From positions 1-64,000 of the forward strand of contig CAZYME010000002.1 in the NCBI GenBank assembly GCA_964648115.1: a stretch of 64,000 bases of DNA, given 5' to 3'. A model generated the notes under the pieces. It ran no database searches. It had not been told where the DNA came from and saw only the letters and a program-made list of their open reading frames with translations. Shown piece by piece: positions 43,550-52,070 of this stretch (its first letter is position 1; each line of letters begins with the position of its first letter). This stretch comes from CAZYME01 sp964648115 (GTDB taxonomy: Bacteria; Pseudomonadota; Gammaproteobacteria; Legionellales; Legionellaceae). The position numbers were made by a program, and so were the translations under genes.

Positions 43550-46348
43550 CTAATCCAATAGCGCCTGATCCACCAACTGTTGTTGCTGCTGTGCATGCAA
43601 ATAAGGGCTACCAACTGCCGGAGCGGCAGCGAATCCACGGCCCGCATAATACAACGATTGCTTAGAATGTAAACAGTCTTTTATATTGTGCTGCGAAGAA
43701 TACCAAACGCCCTGGTTTTGGGGTTCTTCTTGGCACCAAATGATTTTGGTTACTTGTGGGTATTTCTCTAATTCCCGAATCAATGCTTTTTTAGGGAAAG
43801 GATATAGCTGCTCAATCCTTATAATAGCCACATTCTGCATGTTTTCATCACGTCTCTTTTGCAACAGATCGTAGTACACCTTCCCACAACACAACACCAC
43901 GCGATCAATTTTTTTAGCATCTAATTGATCAATTTCAGGAATAACAGTATAAAACTGACCTTCACTCAAATCACTCATTGAAGATACCGCTAATTTATGT
44001 CGCAACAAACTTTTTGGAGTCATTACGATGAGCGGCTTTCGGAATTTACGAACTTGTTGTCTCCGTAATAAATGAAATATTTGCGCTGGGGTCGTAGGCG
44101 TGCAAACCTGTATATTCTGCTCCGCGCACAATTGCATATATCGTTCAAGCCGAGCAGATGAATGTTCTGGACCTTGCCCTTCATAGCCATGTGGCAATAG
44201 CATAACCAAACCACATAAACGACCCCACTTCTGCTCGCCAGAACTAATAAACTGATCGATCACAACCTGAGCACCATTAGCAAAATCGCCAAATTGCGCC
44301 TCCCATAAAACTAATGAGGAGGGCTCGGAGGCTGCATAACCGTATTCAAAAGCAAGCACTGCAGCTTCTGACAATACCGAATCAATCACTAAAAATGGAC
44401 GTGTAGGATCACTCGCTGCTTTTTCTAGAGGGATGCACACATCGCCAGTTTCAGCATCATGCAAAACCGCATGACGGTGCGCGAACGTTCCGCGGCCGCT
44501 GTCTTGGCCTGATAACCGTACACCATAACCTTCGTGTAACAATGAAGCATAGGCTAGCGTTTCCGCATATCCCCAGTTTATAGGCAATTCTGAAGCCGCC
44601 ATTTTTGCACGATCATCTAATAATCGCTTTACCACAGGGTGTAATACAAAGCCTTTTGGTAATACTTGCAACTGGCGCGACAATTCTTGTAATGTTGCAT
44701 CATTGACACTGGTATCAACTTTGTCAGTCCACTTAGCATTAATATACGGCGTCCAATCCACCGCTACTCTTCCATCATATTCACCGTGTACAGTATCAAC
44801 AACGGCTTGGCCTTTGTCCAACTTGTTACGGTAGCCTTCTACTAAACCATCAACCGTTTCTTTTGTCGTTAAACCTGCAGCAATTAATTGTTGTGCATAC
44901 GTTTCACGTAGTGGCTTCATCATTTTAATTTTTTGATACATGGCAGGTTGCGTTACGGATGGCTCATCTGCTTCGTTATGACCGTGTCGACGATAACAAA
45001 CTAAGTCAACCACCACGTCACGCTTAAATTTCATACGGAATTCGAAAGCAATCTGGGTTGCAAACACAACCGCCTCAGGATCATCACCATTAACATGGAT
45101 AATAGGCGCTTGCACCATTTTAGCCACATCTGTGCAATAGAGCGTTGAGCGCGCATCCAATGGATTACTCGTGGTAAATCCAATTTGGTTATTAATAACG
45201 ATATGTACTGTACCACCCGTGCAGTATCCTCGCGCTTGTGAAAAATTGAATGTTTCCATCACGACGCCTTGGCCTGCAAAAGCAGCATCGCCATGTAATA
45301 CAACTGGCACTACCGCATTTTTCTTTTCCAAATCATGACGTCGACGCAAACGAGAACGAGCGGAACCCTGCACAACAGGCCCTATGATTTCTAAGTGAGA
45401 TGGATTAAATGCCAGAGCTACGTGAACAATAGCATCTGAATCAGTGCGCAAGTCTGAAGAAAATCCTAAATGGTATTTCACATCACCTGTTCTATCGATA
45501 GATAGTTTGCCTTCAAATTCCTGGAATAATTGATCGGGCTCTTTGCCCAGCACATTGACCAATACATTCAAACGACCACGATGCGCCATCCCTATCACAA
45601 TTTCTTTGACGCTATCTTTACCACCTAATCTAATAATCTCTTTCATCATAGGAACTAATGCATCCCCACCTTCCAGAGAAAAGCGCTTTTGCCCTACATA
45701 ACGTGTACCCAGATAACGCTCAAGACCGTCAGCTGCAATAAGCTCTTCAAGAATTTGTCGTTTTTTATCGGCACTAAAAACAGCTCGGCCTCGCACAGAT
45801 TCTAATTTTTTCTGTAACCATTCAATTTCTTCGTTATGAGCGATATGCATGTATTCAATACCAATACTACCGCAATATGTTTCCTCAAGTATTTGGCGTA
45901 TTTCACGCAAGGGCATTTGCTCTTTGGTAAATGTTGTGCCCGCAAAAAATGTATGGTCTAAATCTGCATCTGAAAGATGGTGATAGGATAATTCAAGTGC
46001 TGGAACGGGTTCTCGCTTTTCCATATCCAGAGGATCTAATTTAGCAGCGTGGTGTCCTAATGTGCGATAGGCATTAATGAGGTTAGCTACTTCTGCTTGC
46101 TTAGCGTCGGCAGTGACAACCTGGGTTTTTTTTCTATCTGCGTTTTGCAAAAAATAGTTACGAGTATCGCGATGTGAAACCTCAGTTGCCTGGCCATTAA
46201 CTTGGGGTAATGCGTTAAAAACGGCTTGCCAATCCTTCGAAACGGAATTTGGATCAGCTAAAAAATCTTCATACAATCCATCAACGTAAGCCATACTCCC
46301 ACCGGATAAGTACGAAGTGGCCATTTCATCTTTTAAACTACTGCTCAT
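43550..46348 (-). CDS. sucA: 2-oxoglutarate dehydrogenase E1
   Basis: Thiamine-diphosphate decarboxylase of the 2-oxoglutarate dehydrogenase complex. Signatures are IGMAHRGRLNVLVNVLGK, the ThDP-binding GDAAFAGQGVVMETFNFS...NNQIGFTTS, RRHGHNEADEPSVTQP, and SGQDSGRGTFAHRHAV with LPHGYEGQGPEHSSAR in the C-terminal half. Length is 932 residues, full. It is the first suc gene. A 165-base gap with a long perfect palindrome separates it from sdhB upstream. Confidence 0.97.
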   Translation of the reverse strand: MSSSLKDEMATSYLSGGSMAYVDGLYEDFLADPNSVSKDWQAVFNALPQVNGQATEVSHRDTRNYFLQNADRKKTQVVTADAKQAEVANLINAYRTLGHHAAKLDPLDMEKREPVPALELSYHHLSDADLDHTFFAGTTFTKEQMPLREIRQILEETYCGSIGIEYMHIAHNEEIEWLQKKLESVRGRAVFSADKKRQILEELIAADGLERYLGTRYVGQKRFSLEGGDALVPMMKEIIRLGGKDSVKEIVIGMAHRGRLNVLVNVLGKEPDQLFQEFEGKLSIDRTGDVKYHLGFSSDLRTDSDAIVHVALAFNPSHLEIIGPVVQGSARSRLRRRHDLEKKNAVVPVVLHGDAAFAGQGVVMETFNFSQARGYCTGGTVHIVINNQIGFTTSNPLDARSTLYCTDVAKMVQAPIIHVNGDDPEAVVFATQIAFEFRMKFKRDVVVDLVCYRRHGHNEADEPSVTQPAMYQKIKMMKPLRETYAQQLIAAGLTTKETVDGLVEGYRNKLDKGQAVVDTVHGEYDGRVAVDWTPYINAKWTDKVDTSVNDATLQELSRQLQVLPKGFVLHPVVKRLLDDRAKMAASELPINWGYAETLAYASLLHEGYGVRLSGQDSGRGTFAHRHAVLHDAETGDVCIPLEKAASDPTRPFLVIDSVLSEAAVLAFEYGYAASEPSSLVLWEAQFGDFANGAQVVIDQFISSGEQKWGRLCGLVMLLPHGYEGQGPEHSSARLERYMQLCAEQNIQVCTPTTPAQIFHLLRRQQVRKFRKPLIVMTPKSLLRHKLAVSSMSDLSEGQFYTVIPEIDQLDAKKIDRVVLCCGKVYYDLLQKRRDENMQNVAIIRIEQLYPFPKKALIRELEKYPQVTKIIWCQEEPQNQGVWYSSQHNIKDCLHSKQSLYYAGRGFAAAPAVGSPYLHAQQQQQLVDQALLD

Positions 46349-46416
46349 TAATTTTTTCTCCGAGAGCTATCCCAAATTTCTTGGTAATCGCTCTTTAAAA
46401 ATGGTTATAACAACAG

Positions 46417-46494
46417 CCGTCTTTGCGAGCTTTAGCGAAGCAATCCAGCGTCTTTAAGGGCACTGGATTGCTTCGCTAAAGCTCGCAAAGACGG
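46417..46494. repeat. Perfect 32-bp inverted repeat between sdhB and sucA (family F)
   Basis: Arms 46417-46448 and 46463-46494 are exact inverted copies (start CCGTCTTTGCGAGCTTTAGC, end GAAGCAATCCAG) around a 14-base loop. The fragment GTCTTTGCGAGCGTAGC recurs at 61531-61547. It would fold into a very stable hairpin in an sdh-suc transcript and lacks a following T-run. Confidence 0.85.
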
Positions 46495-46514
46495 AGTTTA
46501 CATCCCAATAAACA

Positions 46515-47237
46515 TTAAGTTTCCTGCGTTAACATCTGTTTGCGTATTTCACCAATTGCTTTTGTTGGATTAAGTCCCTTTGGGCAAACAGTTGCACAAT
46601 TCATAATTGACCTGCAGCGAAATACGCTGAAGGGATCTTGCAGTTTCTCTAAACGGTGCATAGTTGCTGTATCACGGCTATCGGCTAAAAATCTTCGTGC
46701 TTGTAATAAACCGGCAGGCCCGACAAATTTTTCAGGATTCCACCAATAGGATGGACATGAACTCGTACAGCATGCGCATAAAATGCACTCGTACAAACCA
46801 TCCAACTGAGCGCGTTCTTCAGGCGACTGCAGCCGTTCACGCGCAGGAGCAACACCATCATTTTGCAGGTACGGCTCAATACGCTCATATTGTTGATAAA
46901 ATTGTGACATATCGACGACTAAGTCACGAATTACGGGAAACCCTGGCAGAGGTCTTATCACAATTTTATCCGTTTTTAATGTAGATATATGCGTAATACA
47001 AGCCAGCCCATTCATCCCATTAATATTCATTCCATCCGAACCACAAACACCCTCTCGGCATGATCGGCGAAATGAAATTGAAACATCCTGCTCAGCTTTC
47101 AATTGCTCAAGCAAGGTCAACAACATCGGATCGCTCTTCTTTGGAATATTTATTTCATAGTCTTTCATATAGGGCTTATCATCAACCGTTGGATTGTAGC
47201 GGTAGATTGATAAGGTTATGCTTTTGGTCTCAGCCAT
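46515..47237 (-). CDS. sdhB: Succinate dehydrogenase iron-sulfur subunit
   Basis: Carries electrons from SdhA to quinone through three clusters. The [2Fe-2S] cysteines are in SCREGVCGSDGMNINGMNGLAC. The [4Fe-4S] and [3Fe-4S] cysteines are in CILCACCTSSCPSYWW and CRSIMNCATVCPKGLNP. Length is 240 residues, as expected. It starts 14 bases after the sdhA stop. Confidence 0.97.
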   Translation of the reverse strand: MAETKSITLSIYRYNPTVDDKPYMKDYEINIPKKSDPMLLTLLEQLKAEQDVSISFRRSCREGVCGSDGMNINGMNGLACITHISTLKTDKIVIRPLPGFPVIRDLVVDMSQFYQQYERIEPYLQNDGVAPARERLQSPEERAQLDGLYECILCACCTSSCPSYWWNPEKFVGPAGLLQARRFLADSRDTATMHRLEKLQDPFSVFRCRSIMNCATVCPKGLNPTKAIGEIRKQMLTQET

Positions 47238-47251
47238 GATCTAGTATTCCT

Positions 47252-49021
47252 CTAATAAACGCGTTCTTTCGGTTCCATTGGATCGACATATTTGGGTGAC
47301 ACATTTACTGGACGATAATCGATCGAATCATCATGTTGAAAATACAAAGTATGTTTAATCCACTTCTCATCATCACGCTTGGGATAATCTTCACGACTAT
47401 GTGCACCGCGGCTTTCTGTGCGAGCAATTGCAGACTGCGCTGTTGCATATGCGGTTGCCATAAGATTGTCTAACTCAAGCACCGTTACGCGCTCAGTATT
47501 GAAAACTTCACTTTTATCCAGCAACGCTGCATGTGACAATCGCTCACGTAATGCTTGTAAACGAAGCAAGCCTTTTTCCATTATGTCACCCGTGCGAAAC
47601 ACACCAAAATCTTCTTGCATCACACGCTGCATCTCATCATGGATAAGTGCGGGGTTTTCGCCATCTTTTGAGGTTTGCCAACGGTTGTAGCGTGCTAAAG
47701 ATACCTCAATATCATCATCAGAAACATACGCCATACTGGGTAATTGATTTGATTGCCATAAATTTTCCACATGCAATCCAGCAGCACGGCCAAACACGAC
47801 AAGGTCAAGCAACGAGTTACCACCTAAGCGATTTGCACCATGCACAGAAACGCAGGCACACTCTCCTACCGCATACAAACCTTCAACAACGTGCTCTTTT
47901 CCATGGTGTTTAGTCAGCACTTGGCTGTGTATATTGGTAGGAATTCCACCCATGGTGTAATGACAAGTTGGCACAACTGGAATTGGTTCAACAATTGGAT
48001 CAACCGACGCGAATTTCATGGAGAGCTCGCGAATTCCAGGTAAGCGTTTTTTAATTAAATCCGCACCCAAATGATCGAGTTTTAATTTAACATGGTCGAC
48101 ACCTTTCGGGTCGAAGCCTTTGCCTGCACGAAGTTCCAAAGCAATTGCACGGGCTACAACATCGCGTGAGGCTAAGTCTTTCACATGTGGAGCATAGCGC
48201 TCCATGAAACGCTCACCATCTTTATTAATAAGATAGCCGCCCTCTCCTCGACAACCTTCAGTCACTAATGTACCAGCACCAGCAATACCTGTAGGGTGAA
48301 ATTGCCACATTTCCATATCTTGCAATGGAAGGCCCGCACGCAATGCCATACCAAAACCATCTCCGGTATTAATGTAAGCATTTGTGGTTGATTGATAAAT
48401 CCGGCCAGCACCACCTGTAGCTAAAATACAAACGCGTGATTGAAAAAATGTTACCTCGCCTGTTTCAATACACATGGCAGTAACACCAGCAATACGGTTT
48501 TGCGCATCTTTGACAAAGTCCAATGCTAACCATTCACTAAAAATATGCGTTTTAGCCTTCAAATTTTGTTGGTAAAGGGTGTGTAACAAAGCATGGCCAG
48601 TCCGATCTGCCGCAGCACACGTCCGAGCTGCTTGCTCACCCCCAAAATTTCGCGATTGCCCACCAAACTGGCGTTGATAAATCTTGCCATTGTCCATGCG
48701 CGAAAAAGGCAGCCCCATGTGCTCAAGCTCGTAAACAACTTCAGGGCCTGTTTTACATAAATACTCAATACAATCTTGGTCACCGATATAATCAGCACCT
48801 TTCACAGTATCGTACATATGCCAACGCCAATCGTCCTCATGTGCATTGCCTAAAGCGGTAGTAATACCGCCTTGAGCAGAAACCGTGTGCGAACGGGTTG
48901 GAAAAACCTTTGATATTAAAGCCACCTTTAAACCCGAGTTAGCCAATTGCAAAGAAGCACGCATACCAGCGCCGCCTGCACCTATAATTACCGCATCAAA
49001 TTCGTTACGCGCAAACGCCAT
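47252..49021 (-). CDS. sdhA: Succinate dehydrogenase flavoprotein subunit
   Basis: Oxidises succinate to fumarate using covalent FAD. The FAD-binding VIIGAGGAGMRASLQL is at the N-terminus, the flavin-linked histidine is in RSHTVSAQGGI, and the catalytic HPTGIAGAGTLVTEG and CHYTMGGIPTN segments are intact. The ATG at 49021 follows the sdhD stop by two bases and has GGGGA upstream, giving 589 residues; the in-frame TTG five codons earlier lies inside sdhD and is rejected. Confidence 0.97.
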   Translation of the reverse strand: MAFARNEFDAVIIGAGGAGMRASLQLANSGLKVALISKVFPTRSHTVSAQGGITTALGNAHEDDWRWHMYDTVKGADYIGDQDCIEYLCKTGPEVVYELEHMGLPFSRMDNGKIYQRQFGGQSRNFGGEQAARTCAAADRTGHALLHTLYQQNLKAKTHIFSEWLALDFVKDAQNRIAGVTAMCIETGEVTFFQSRVCILATGGAGRIYQSTTNAYINTGDGFGMALRAGLPLQDMEMWQFHPTGIAGAGTLVTEGCRGEGGYLINKDGERFMERYAPHVKDLASRDVVARAIALELRAGKGFDPKGVDHVKLKLDHLGADLIKKRLPGIRELSMKFASVDPIVEPIPVVPTCHYTMGGIPTNIHSQVLTKHHGKEHVVEGLYAVGECACVSVHGANRLGGNSLLDLVVFGRAAGLHVENLWQSNQLPSMAYVSDDDIEVSLARYNRWQTSKDGENPALIHDEMQRVMQEDFGVFRTGDIMEKGLLRLQALRERLSHAALLDKSEVFNTERVTVLELDNLMATAYATAQSAIARTESRGAHSREDYPKRDDEKWIKHTLYFQHDDSIDYRPVNVSPKYVDPMEPKERVY

Positions 49022-49023
49022 TA

Positions 49024-49371
49024 TTATTGTCCCCAAACAATCATTAAGCCCCAGATCAATTGCCCTAGCAGGAATAGAGCAACCAGGAGTTGCACCGACA
49101 ACCTAATAGCCGTGCATTTTATATAATCTGTGGTCACAGTCCAAATACCTATCCAGGCGTGCAAGACCAACATAAATAAAGCAATCACACTAGCTATTTG
49201 AAACCAGCCCATGTGAAACAACGCTTGCCATTCGCTATAAGGCAAGTGAGGATGAACGCATAAAAACCCCAGTAAAAATAGCGAGTAAACTGCAAGAAAG
49301 ACCGCCGAAACACGTTGGATGAGCCAATCTTTTAAACCATTGCCAGTAAGGCTTGTTACATTGGGGACCAT
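49024..49371 (-). CDS. sdhD: Succinate dehydrogenase membrane anchor subunit D
   Basis: One of two membrane subunits binding haem b and quinone. Three membrane helices lie around residues 18-38, 52-74 and 90-112. The VLHAWIGIWTVTTDYIK segment carries the haem-ligand histidine and the quinone-site tyrosine region. Starting at the ATG at 49371 with AGGAG seven bases upstream gives 115 residues, the E. coli length; a TTG two codons earlier is less likely. It overlaps sdhC by 16 bases. Confidence 0.94.
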   Translation of the reverse strand: MVPNVTSLTGNGLKDWLIQRVSAVFLAVYSLFLLGFLCVHPHLPYSEWQALFHMGWFQIASVIALFMLVLHAWIGIWTVTTDYIKCTAIRLSVQLLVALFLLGQLIWGLMIVWGQ

Positions 49372-49739
49372 ATCCAAACTCCTAAAATAACTGCCGAAAT
49401 AACAGCTAATACAATGACGATAATAGCACCCACTCGCCCTGAACCCAGCTCCTCACCATAACCGATATCCATCAACATATGGCGAATACCGGCAATTACA
49501 TGATAAATAAACGCTGTGCTAAAGCTCCATAACAGCAGCTTACAAGAAGGGCACAGCAAGAGTGTTTGTAGATGGGCAAATGATTCTGCCGATCGTAGCG
49601 ATAAACTGAAAAAATAAAGCATTATTGGCAATAATAAAAACAGGACAAGCCCTGAGATCCGATGCAAAATCGATGCAATTGCCATTGGAGGGTACTTCAT
49701 GCTACCCAAAGCAAGATTAACTGGTCTTTTATGATTCAC
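49356..49739 (-). CDS. sdhC: Succinate dehydrogenase cytochrome b556 subunit C
   Basis: Membrane subunit with three helices. KRPVNLAL and MAIASILHRISGLVLF are the N-terminal family signature, and YHVIAGIRHMLMDIGYGEE contains the haem histidine. The open frame reaches 49796, but that lies inside the probable promoter. A GTG at 49739 preceded by GAGGAAG gives NHKRPVNL at the N-terminus and 127 residues, near the E. coli size. An ATG at 49757 is the alternative. It is the first gene of the sdh-suc operon. Confidence 0.93.
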   Translation of the reverse strand: MNHKRPVNLALGSMKYPPMAIASILHRISGLVLFLLLPIMLYFFSLSLRSAESFAHLQTLLLCPSCKLLLWSFSTAFIYHVIAGIRHMLMDIGYGEELGSGRVGAIIVIVLAVISAVILGVWIWSPM

Positions 49740-49786
49740 TATATATTTCTTCCTCATTGAAAAATGGGGGCCAAGTAGATTTACTG

Positions 49787-49814
49787 AGTATACCACTCAG
49801 TTTTTTCCGCGCAA
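49787..49814 (-). promoter_or_regulatory. Probable sdhC operon promoter
   Basis: On the minus strand TTGCGC (49814-49809) and TATACT (49792-49787) are 16 bases apart. Transcription would start near 49780, about 40 bases before the chosen sdhC start. Confidence 0.55.
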
Positions 49815-49833
49815 AGTTTCATAAATAAGCTAG

Positions 49834-50169
49834 TTAAAATGGGTTTATTAAATCCAGGCCACAATCAGAAAAATCTTTAATATTACAAGTTGCGACAGCC
49901 ACATTATTTGCTCGAGCTATGGCAGCTATTTGCCCATCAAGAATACTCAGTGGCTTTTCCAATTCTTTTCTTCGACCCATAATTTTTCCGTAAAAATGCG
50001 CCGCAATTTCATCCTGCATCTTTAACCTCAACTCTGCTGTTTGTTCTGGAGTAAGATGCGGGTGTGTTTCCTCAACGCGACTCATGGCCTGTTCAATAAA
50101 AGAATCGCGCTTTGCTTGCAAAACCGATTTGATAAAACGCTCTATTACCTTATCAACTGGAGGCATCAT
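49834..50169 (-). CDS. Chimeric or truncated PIN-domain (VapC-like) protein
   Basis: A 111-residue protein. The last ~55 residues (HFYGKIMGRRKELEKPLSIL, then DGQIAAIARANNV and TCNIKDFSDCGLDLINPF) match the C-terminal half of VapC/FitB-type PIN toxins: the YG-x-IM-xRR helix, D-x-x-IAAIA and T-x-N-x-x-DF with the last catalytic acid. The usual N-terminal DTN-type active-site strand is absent. Instead there is a charged helical stretch (residues 1-55). No antitoxin gene is adjacent. A ribosome-like AGGGTG precedes the start. It is probably an inactive remnant fused to unrelated sequence; regulatory function is not excluded. Confidence 0.6.
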   Translation of the reverse strand: MMPPVDKVIERFIKSVLQAKRDSFIEQAMSRVEETHPHLTPEQTAELRLKMQDEIAAHFYGKIMGRRKELEKPLSILDGQIAAIARANNVAVATCNIKDFSDCGLDLINPF

Positions 50170-50296
50170 TGGTCACCCTGAATAAAATCCGTGCTAAATC
50201 ATATGGGTTGCTGAATTAAAACTCAAGCGCACACTTTGGTAATTAGCTAGACCAAATCAAAATAATATTTTATCATGTTGAGCTTGTTTTGGCCAA

Positions 50297-50887
50297 ATGC
50301 GAACCATTATGAAAACTATAAAAGAGGCGAAAAACCTATTACCTTCTGCAGTTTGGAAAGATCCCTATTTTTTTAATTCTACTATTTCAGACTCTATTCT
50401 GGCTATTACGCAATTACCAAAAGACCAGTTGTTATCAACAATTCTTGGGATGCGAATTTGTGAGTGGGAGCCTAAAGAGAAAGGTTGCCTTTGGCTAGCT
50501 CTTGCCTATGGATGCGAGAATAAAGGTATCACTGATGAAATGCTGCTTATATTCAGCGGGTATTTTCACTTAGGAACAGCCGAGGCACTTATACTAGCAG
50601 CTGCTTTTAGCCGCAGTAGTTATTTAGAAAAATTTACTAGAGAGAGCTTTACTGGATTTCCAAGCATCCCACAAGCGCAGCACACTTTAGCACTCGAGAA
50701 GGCACGAGCCAATGGTCATGAAGATATTATTGCTCATATAACCGAACTTACCCCACGCTTTAAAAAAGCTGATGCTGATCTCACCTCACCAGGAGCACAT
50801 GGGATATTCCCACCTAGTAATGCTACTTCAGAAGAGGCACTTGCGAGCGGTTCACAATTGTCTTCGGCTGCCGAATGTACGCACTAG
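50297..50887 (+). CDS. Unrecognised helical 196-residue protein
   Basis: Family not recognised. The protein is predicted mostly alpha-helical (KGCLWLALAYGCENKG, TAEALILAAAFSR, HTLALEKARANGHEDII), with a Ser/Ala-rich C-terminus. The repeated helix pairs recall TPR- or ankyrin-like solenoids in outline, not in motif. There is no signal peptide. The start is uncertain: a second ATG four codons in is equally plausible and neither has a strong ribosome site. A hairpin followed by GTTTTTA overlaps the stop. It lies beside small accessory genes, so an effector-type role is possible but unsupported. Confidence 0.55.
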   Translation: MRTIMKTIKEAKNLLPSAVWKDPYFFNSTISDSILAITQLPKDQLLSTILGMRICEWEPKEKGCLWLALAYGCENKGITDEMLLIFSGYFHLGTAEALILAAAFSRSSYLEKFTRESFTGFPSIPQAQHTLALEKARANGHEDIIAHITELTPRFKKADADLTSPGAHGIFPPSNATSEEALASGSQLSSAAECTH

Positions 50888-50905
50888 CAGACATTCGGGT
50901 TTTTA
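50871..50905 (+). terminator. Hairpin terminator over the stop of the 196-residue gene
   Basis: CCGAATGT (50871-50878) pairs with ACATTCGG (50891-50898) and GTTTTTA follows. The stem begins inside the coding region. Confidence 0.5.
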
Positions 50906-50961
50906 TGGCCAACTGACCCCGGCTGCTGCGCAGCGGACATCCAGGTTTTCTGGACCAAATA

Positions 50962-51582
50962 CTAACGTTTGCCCATAGACGTAGGGGTGTGTGATTGACG
51001 ATATCTATCTCGTGGGGCTTCGGCGGGGTAGCCATAACCCTTGTCTGCTAAGCGTTTCACTATTTGCAAATAACGCTCACCCCAAATACCCGGATCGAAG
51101 TTTGTTACCACAACGTTATAATTAAGGTTAATGATGGACTCAAATGCCTTACGTTGGGCTAATTCATGACCACCAAATGCGACCTGTACTTCTACATCGG
51201 TGCCCACGCCACCAGATTTTAGGCGCTCGATCAAAAGATAAATCATTTTTTCTATGGTGTAATACATCCGGCACATGGACATACCCACGGAATACATATC
51301 CTCACCCTTCGAGGTAGAAAGCTTGTATCCATGATCATGAATGGAATATACAAATTCCTTTTCTGGTCCGCCATCTATAAGCTCGGGTGGAATAATAAGC
51401 GGGGGAGAAATAATATCAATGGTGGGGCTGATGATATACAAGTGAAAGTCCGCCCAATGCCCCCAAAGCTGATAAACTTTTTCTATAAGCGATATGGGAT
51501 CTTCATTCGTCAGCATAAGCTGACGTTGCTCTTCCACGATATTTGCAAAATCTTCATCAGAAACGCCCACTTGTTCAGTCAT
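50962..51582 (-). CDS. Conserved hypothetical protein; candidate LvgA-like type IVB secretion adaptor
   Basis: A 206-residue, mostly hydrophilic protein without signal or membrane segments. It starts with an acidic helix (VSDEDFANIVEEQRQLMLTN), then WGHWADFHLYIISPTIDIIS, a Gly-rich middle, a long helix CRMYYTIEKMIYLLIERL and a conserved-looking FGGHELAQRKAFESIINL. I do not recognise it with certainty. In Legionella pneumophila the Dot/Icm adaptor LvgA has about this size and, as I recall, is encoded close to the sdh-suc operon, as here. That makes LvgA a reasonable hypothesis and nothing more. Confidence 0.5.
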   Translation of the reverse strand: MTEQVGVSDEDFANIVEEQRQLMLTNEDPISLIEKVYQLWGHWADFHLYIISPTIDIISPPLIIPPELIDGGPEKEFVYSIHDHGYKLSTSKGEDMYSVGMSMCRMYYTIEKMIYLLIERLKSGGVGTDVEVQVAFGGHELAQRKAFESIINLNYNVVVTNFDPGIWGERYLQIVKRLADKGYGYPAEAPRDRYRQSHTPTSMGKR

Positions 51583-51733
51583 GATACTTTACTCAATTGC
51601 TTGTCTCTAAGTTAATCTTAATCCATATTTGTTAAGATAATCTTAGCCCAATTCTGTAAATCAATATAGGAAAAGATTAGGTCTGCGTTTTTTAGCATGC
51701 TAAACGAAGGATGGCGCGGAAATTAGCGGCGTT

Positions 51734-51843
51734 GTCATTCCTGCGAAGGCGGGAACGACATGGTAGCCTGGATGAAGCACAGCGAAATCCGGGATTTCCG
51801 TGCCACACAACCCGGATTACGGCTTCGCCTGCATCCAGGCTAC
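51734..51843. repeat. Fragment of MITE core plus family C-like palindrome
   Basis: GTCATTCCTGCGAAGGCGGG (51734 onward) matches the core of the family B MITEs but has no ends. Then GTAGCCTGGATG (51763-51774) pairs exactly with CATCCAGGCTAC (51832-51843), followed by GTTTTTG. The feoC stop codon lies inside the right arm. Confidence 0.65.
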
Positions 51844-52070
51844 GTTTTTGTTTCTTTGTTTACCTCATAAAACACTGGGCCTGTTACACTGCAACGAAAA
51901 CAACTGCTTTTGCAAGATGACTTTTCTTGGCACAAGCGTATAGCTCCCCGATGGACCCACATATCCAGCATGGGTTGCAATGCTTGCTCTTCGATATGAA
52001 ACTCTCGCGTCAGCTGTTGAATACTAACCACCTGTTCACGGTGAATAAAATCACGTATTTGCAGTAGCAT
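51840..52070 (-). CDS. feoC: FeoC, Fe-S dependent regulator of ferrous iron uptake
   Basis: A 76-residue winged-helix protein (IRDFIHREQVVSIQQLTREF, then MLDMWVHRGAIRL) with a cysteine cluster C47-x5-C53-x3-C57-x2-C60, which in FeoC binds iron or an Fe-S cluster and affects FeoB stability. It overlaps the feoB end by 20 bases and has GGGGAGAG before its ATG. The last residues and stop lie in a palindromic repeat, so the original C-terminus may have been altered. Confidence 0.8.
   Translation of the reverse strand: MLLQIRDFIHREQVVSIQQLTREFHIEEQALQPMLDMWVHRGAIRLCQEKSSCKSSCFRCSVTGPVFYEVNKETKT

Noticed and set aside
49739..49796. GTG at 49796 as the sdhC start
   Set aside because: It lies within a plausible promoter (TTGCGC-16-TATACT) and adds residues not seen in the family; a downstream start has a ribosome site.
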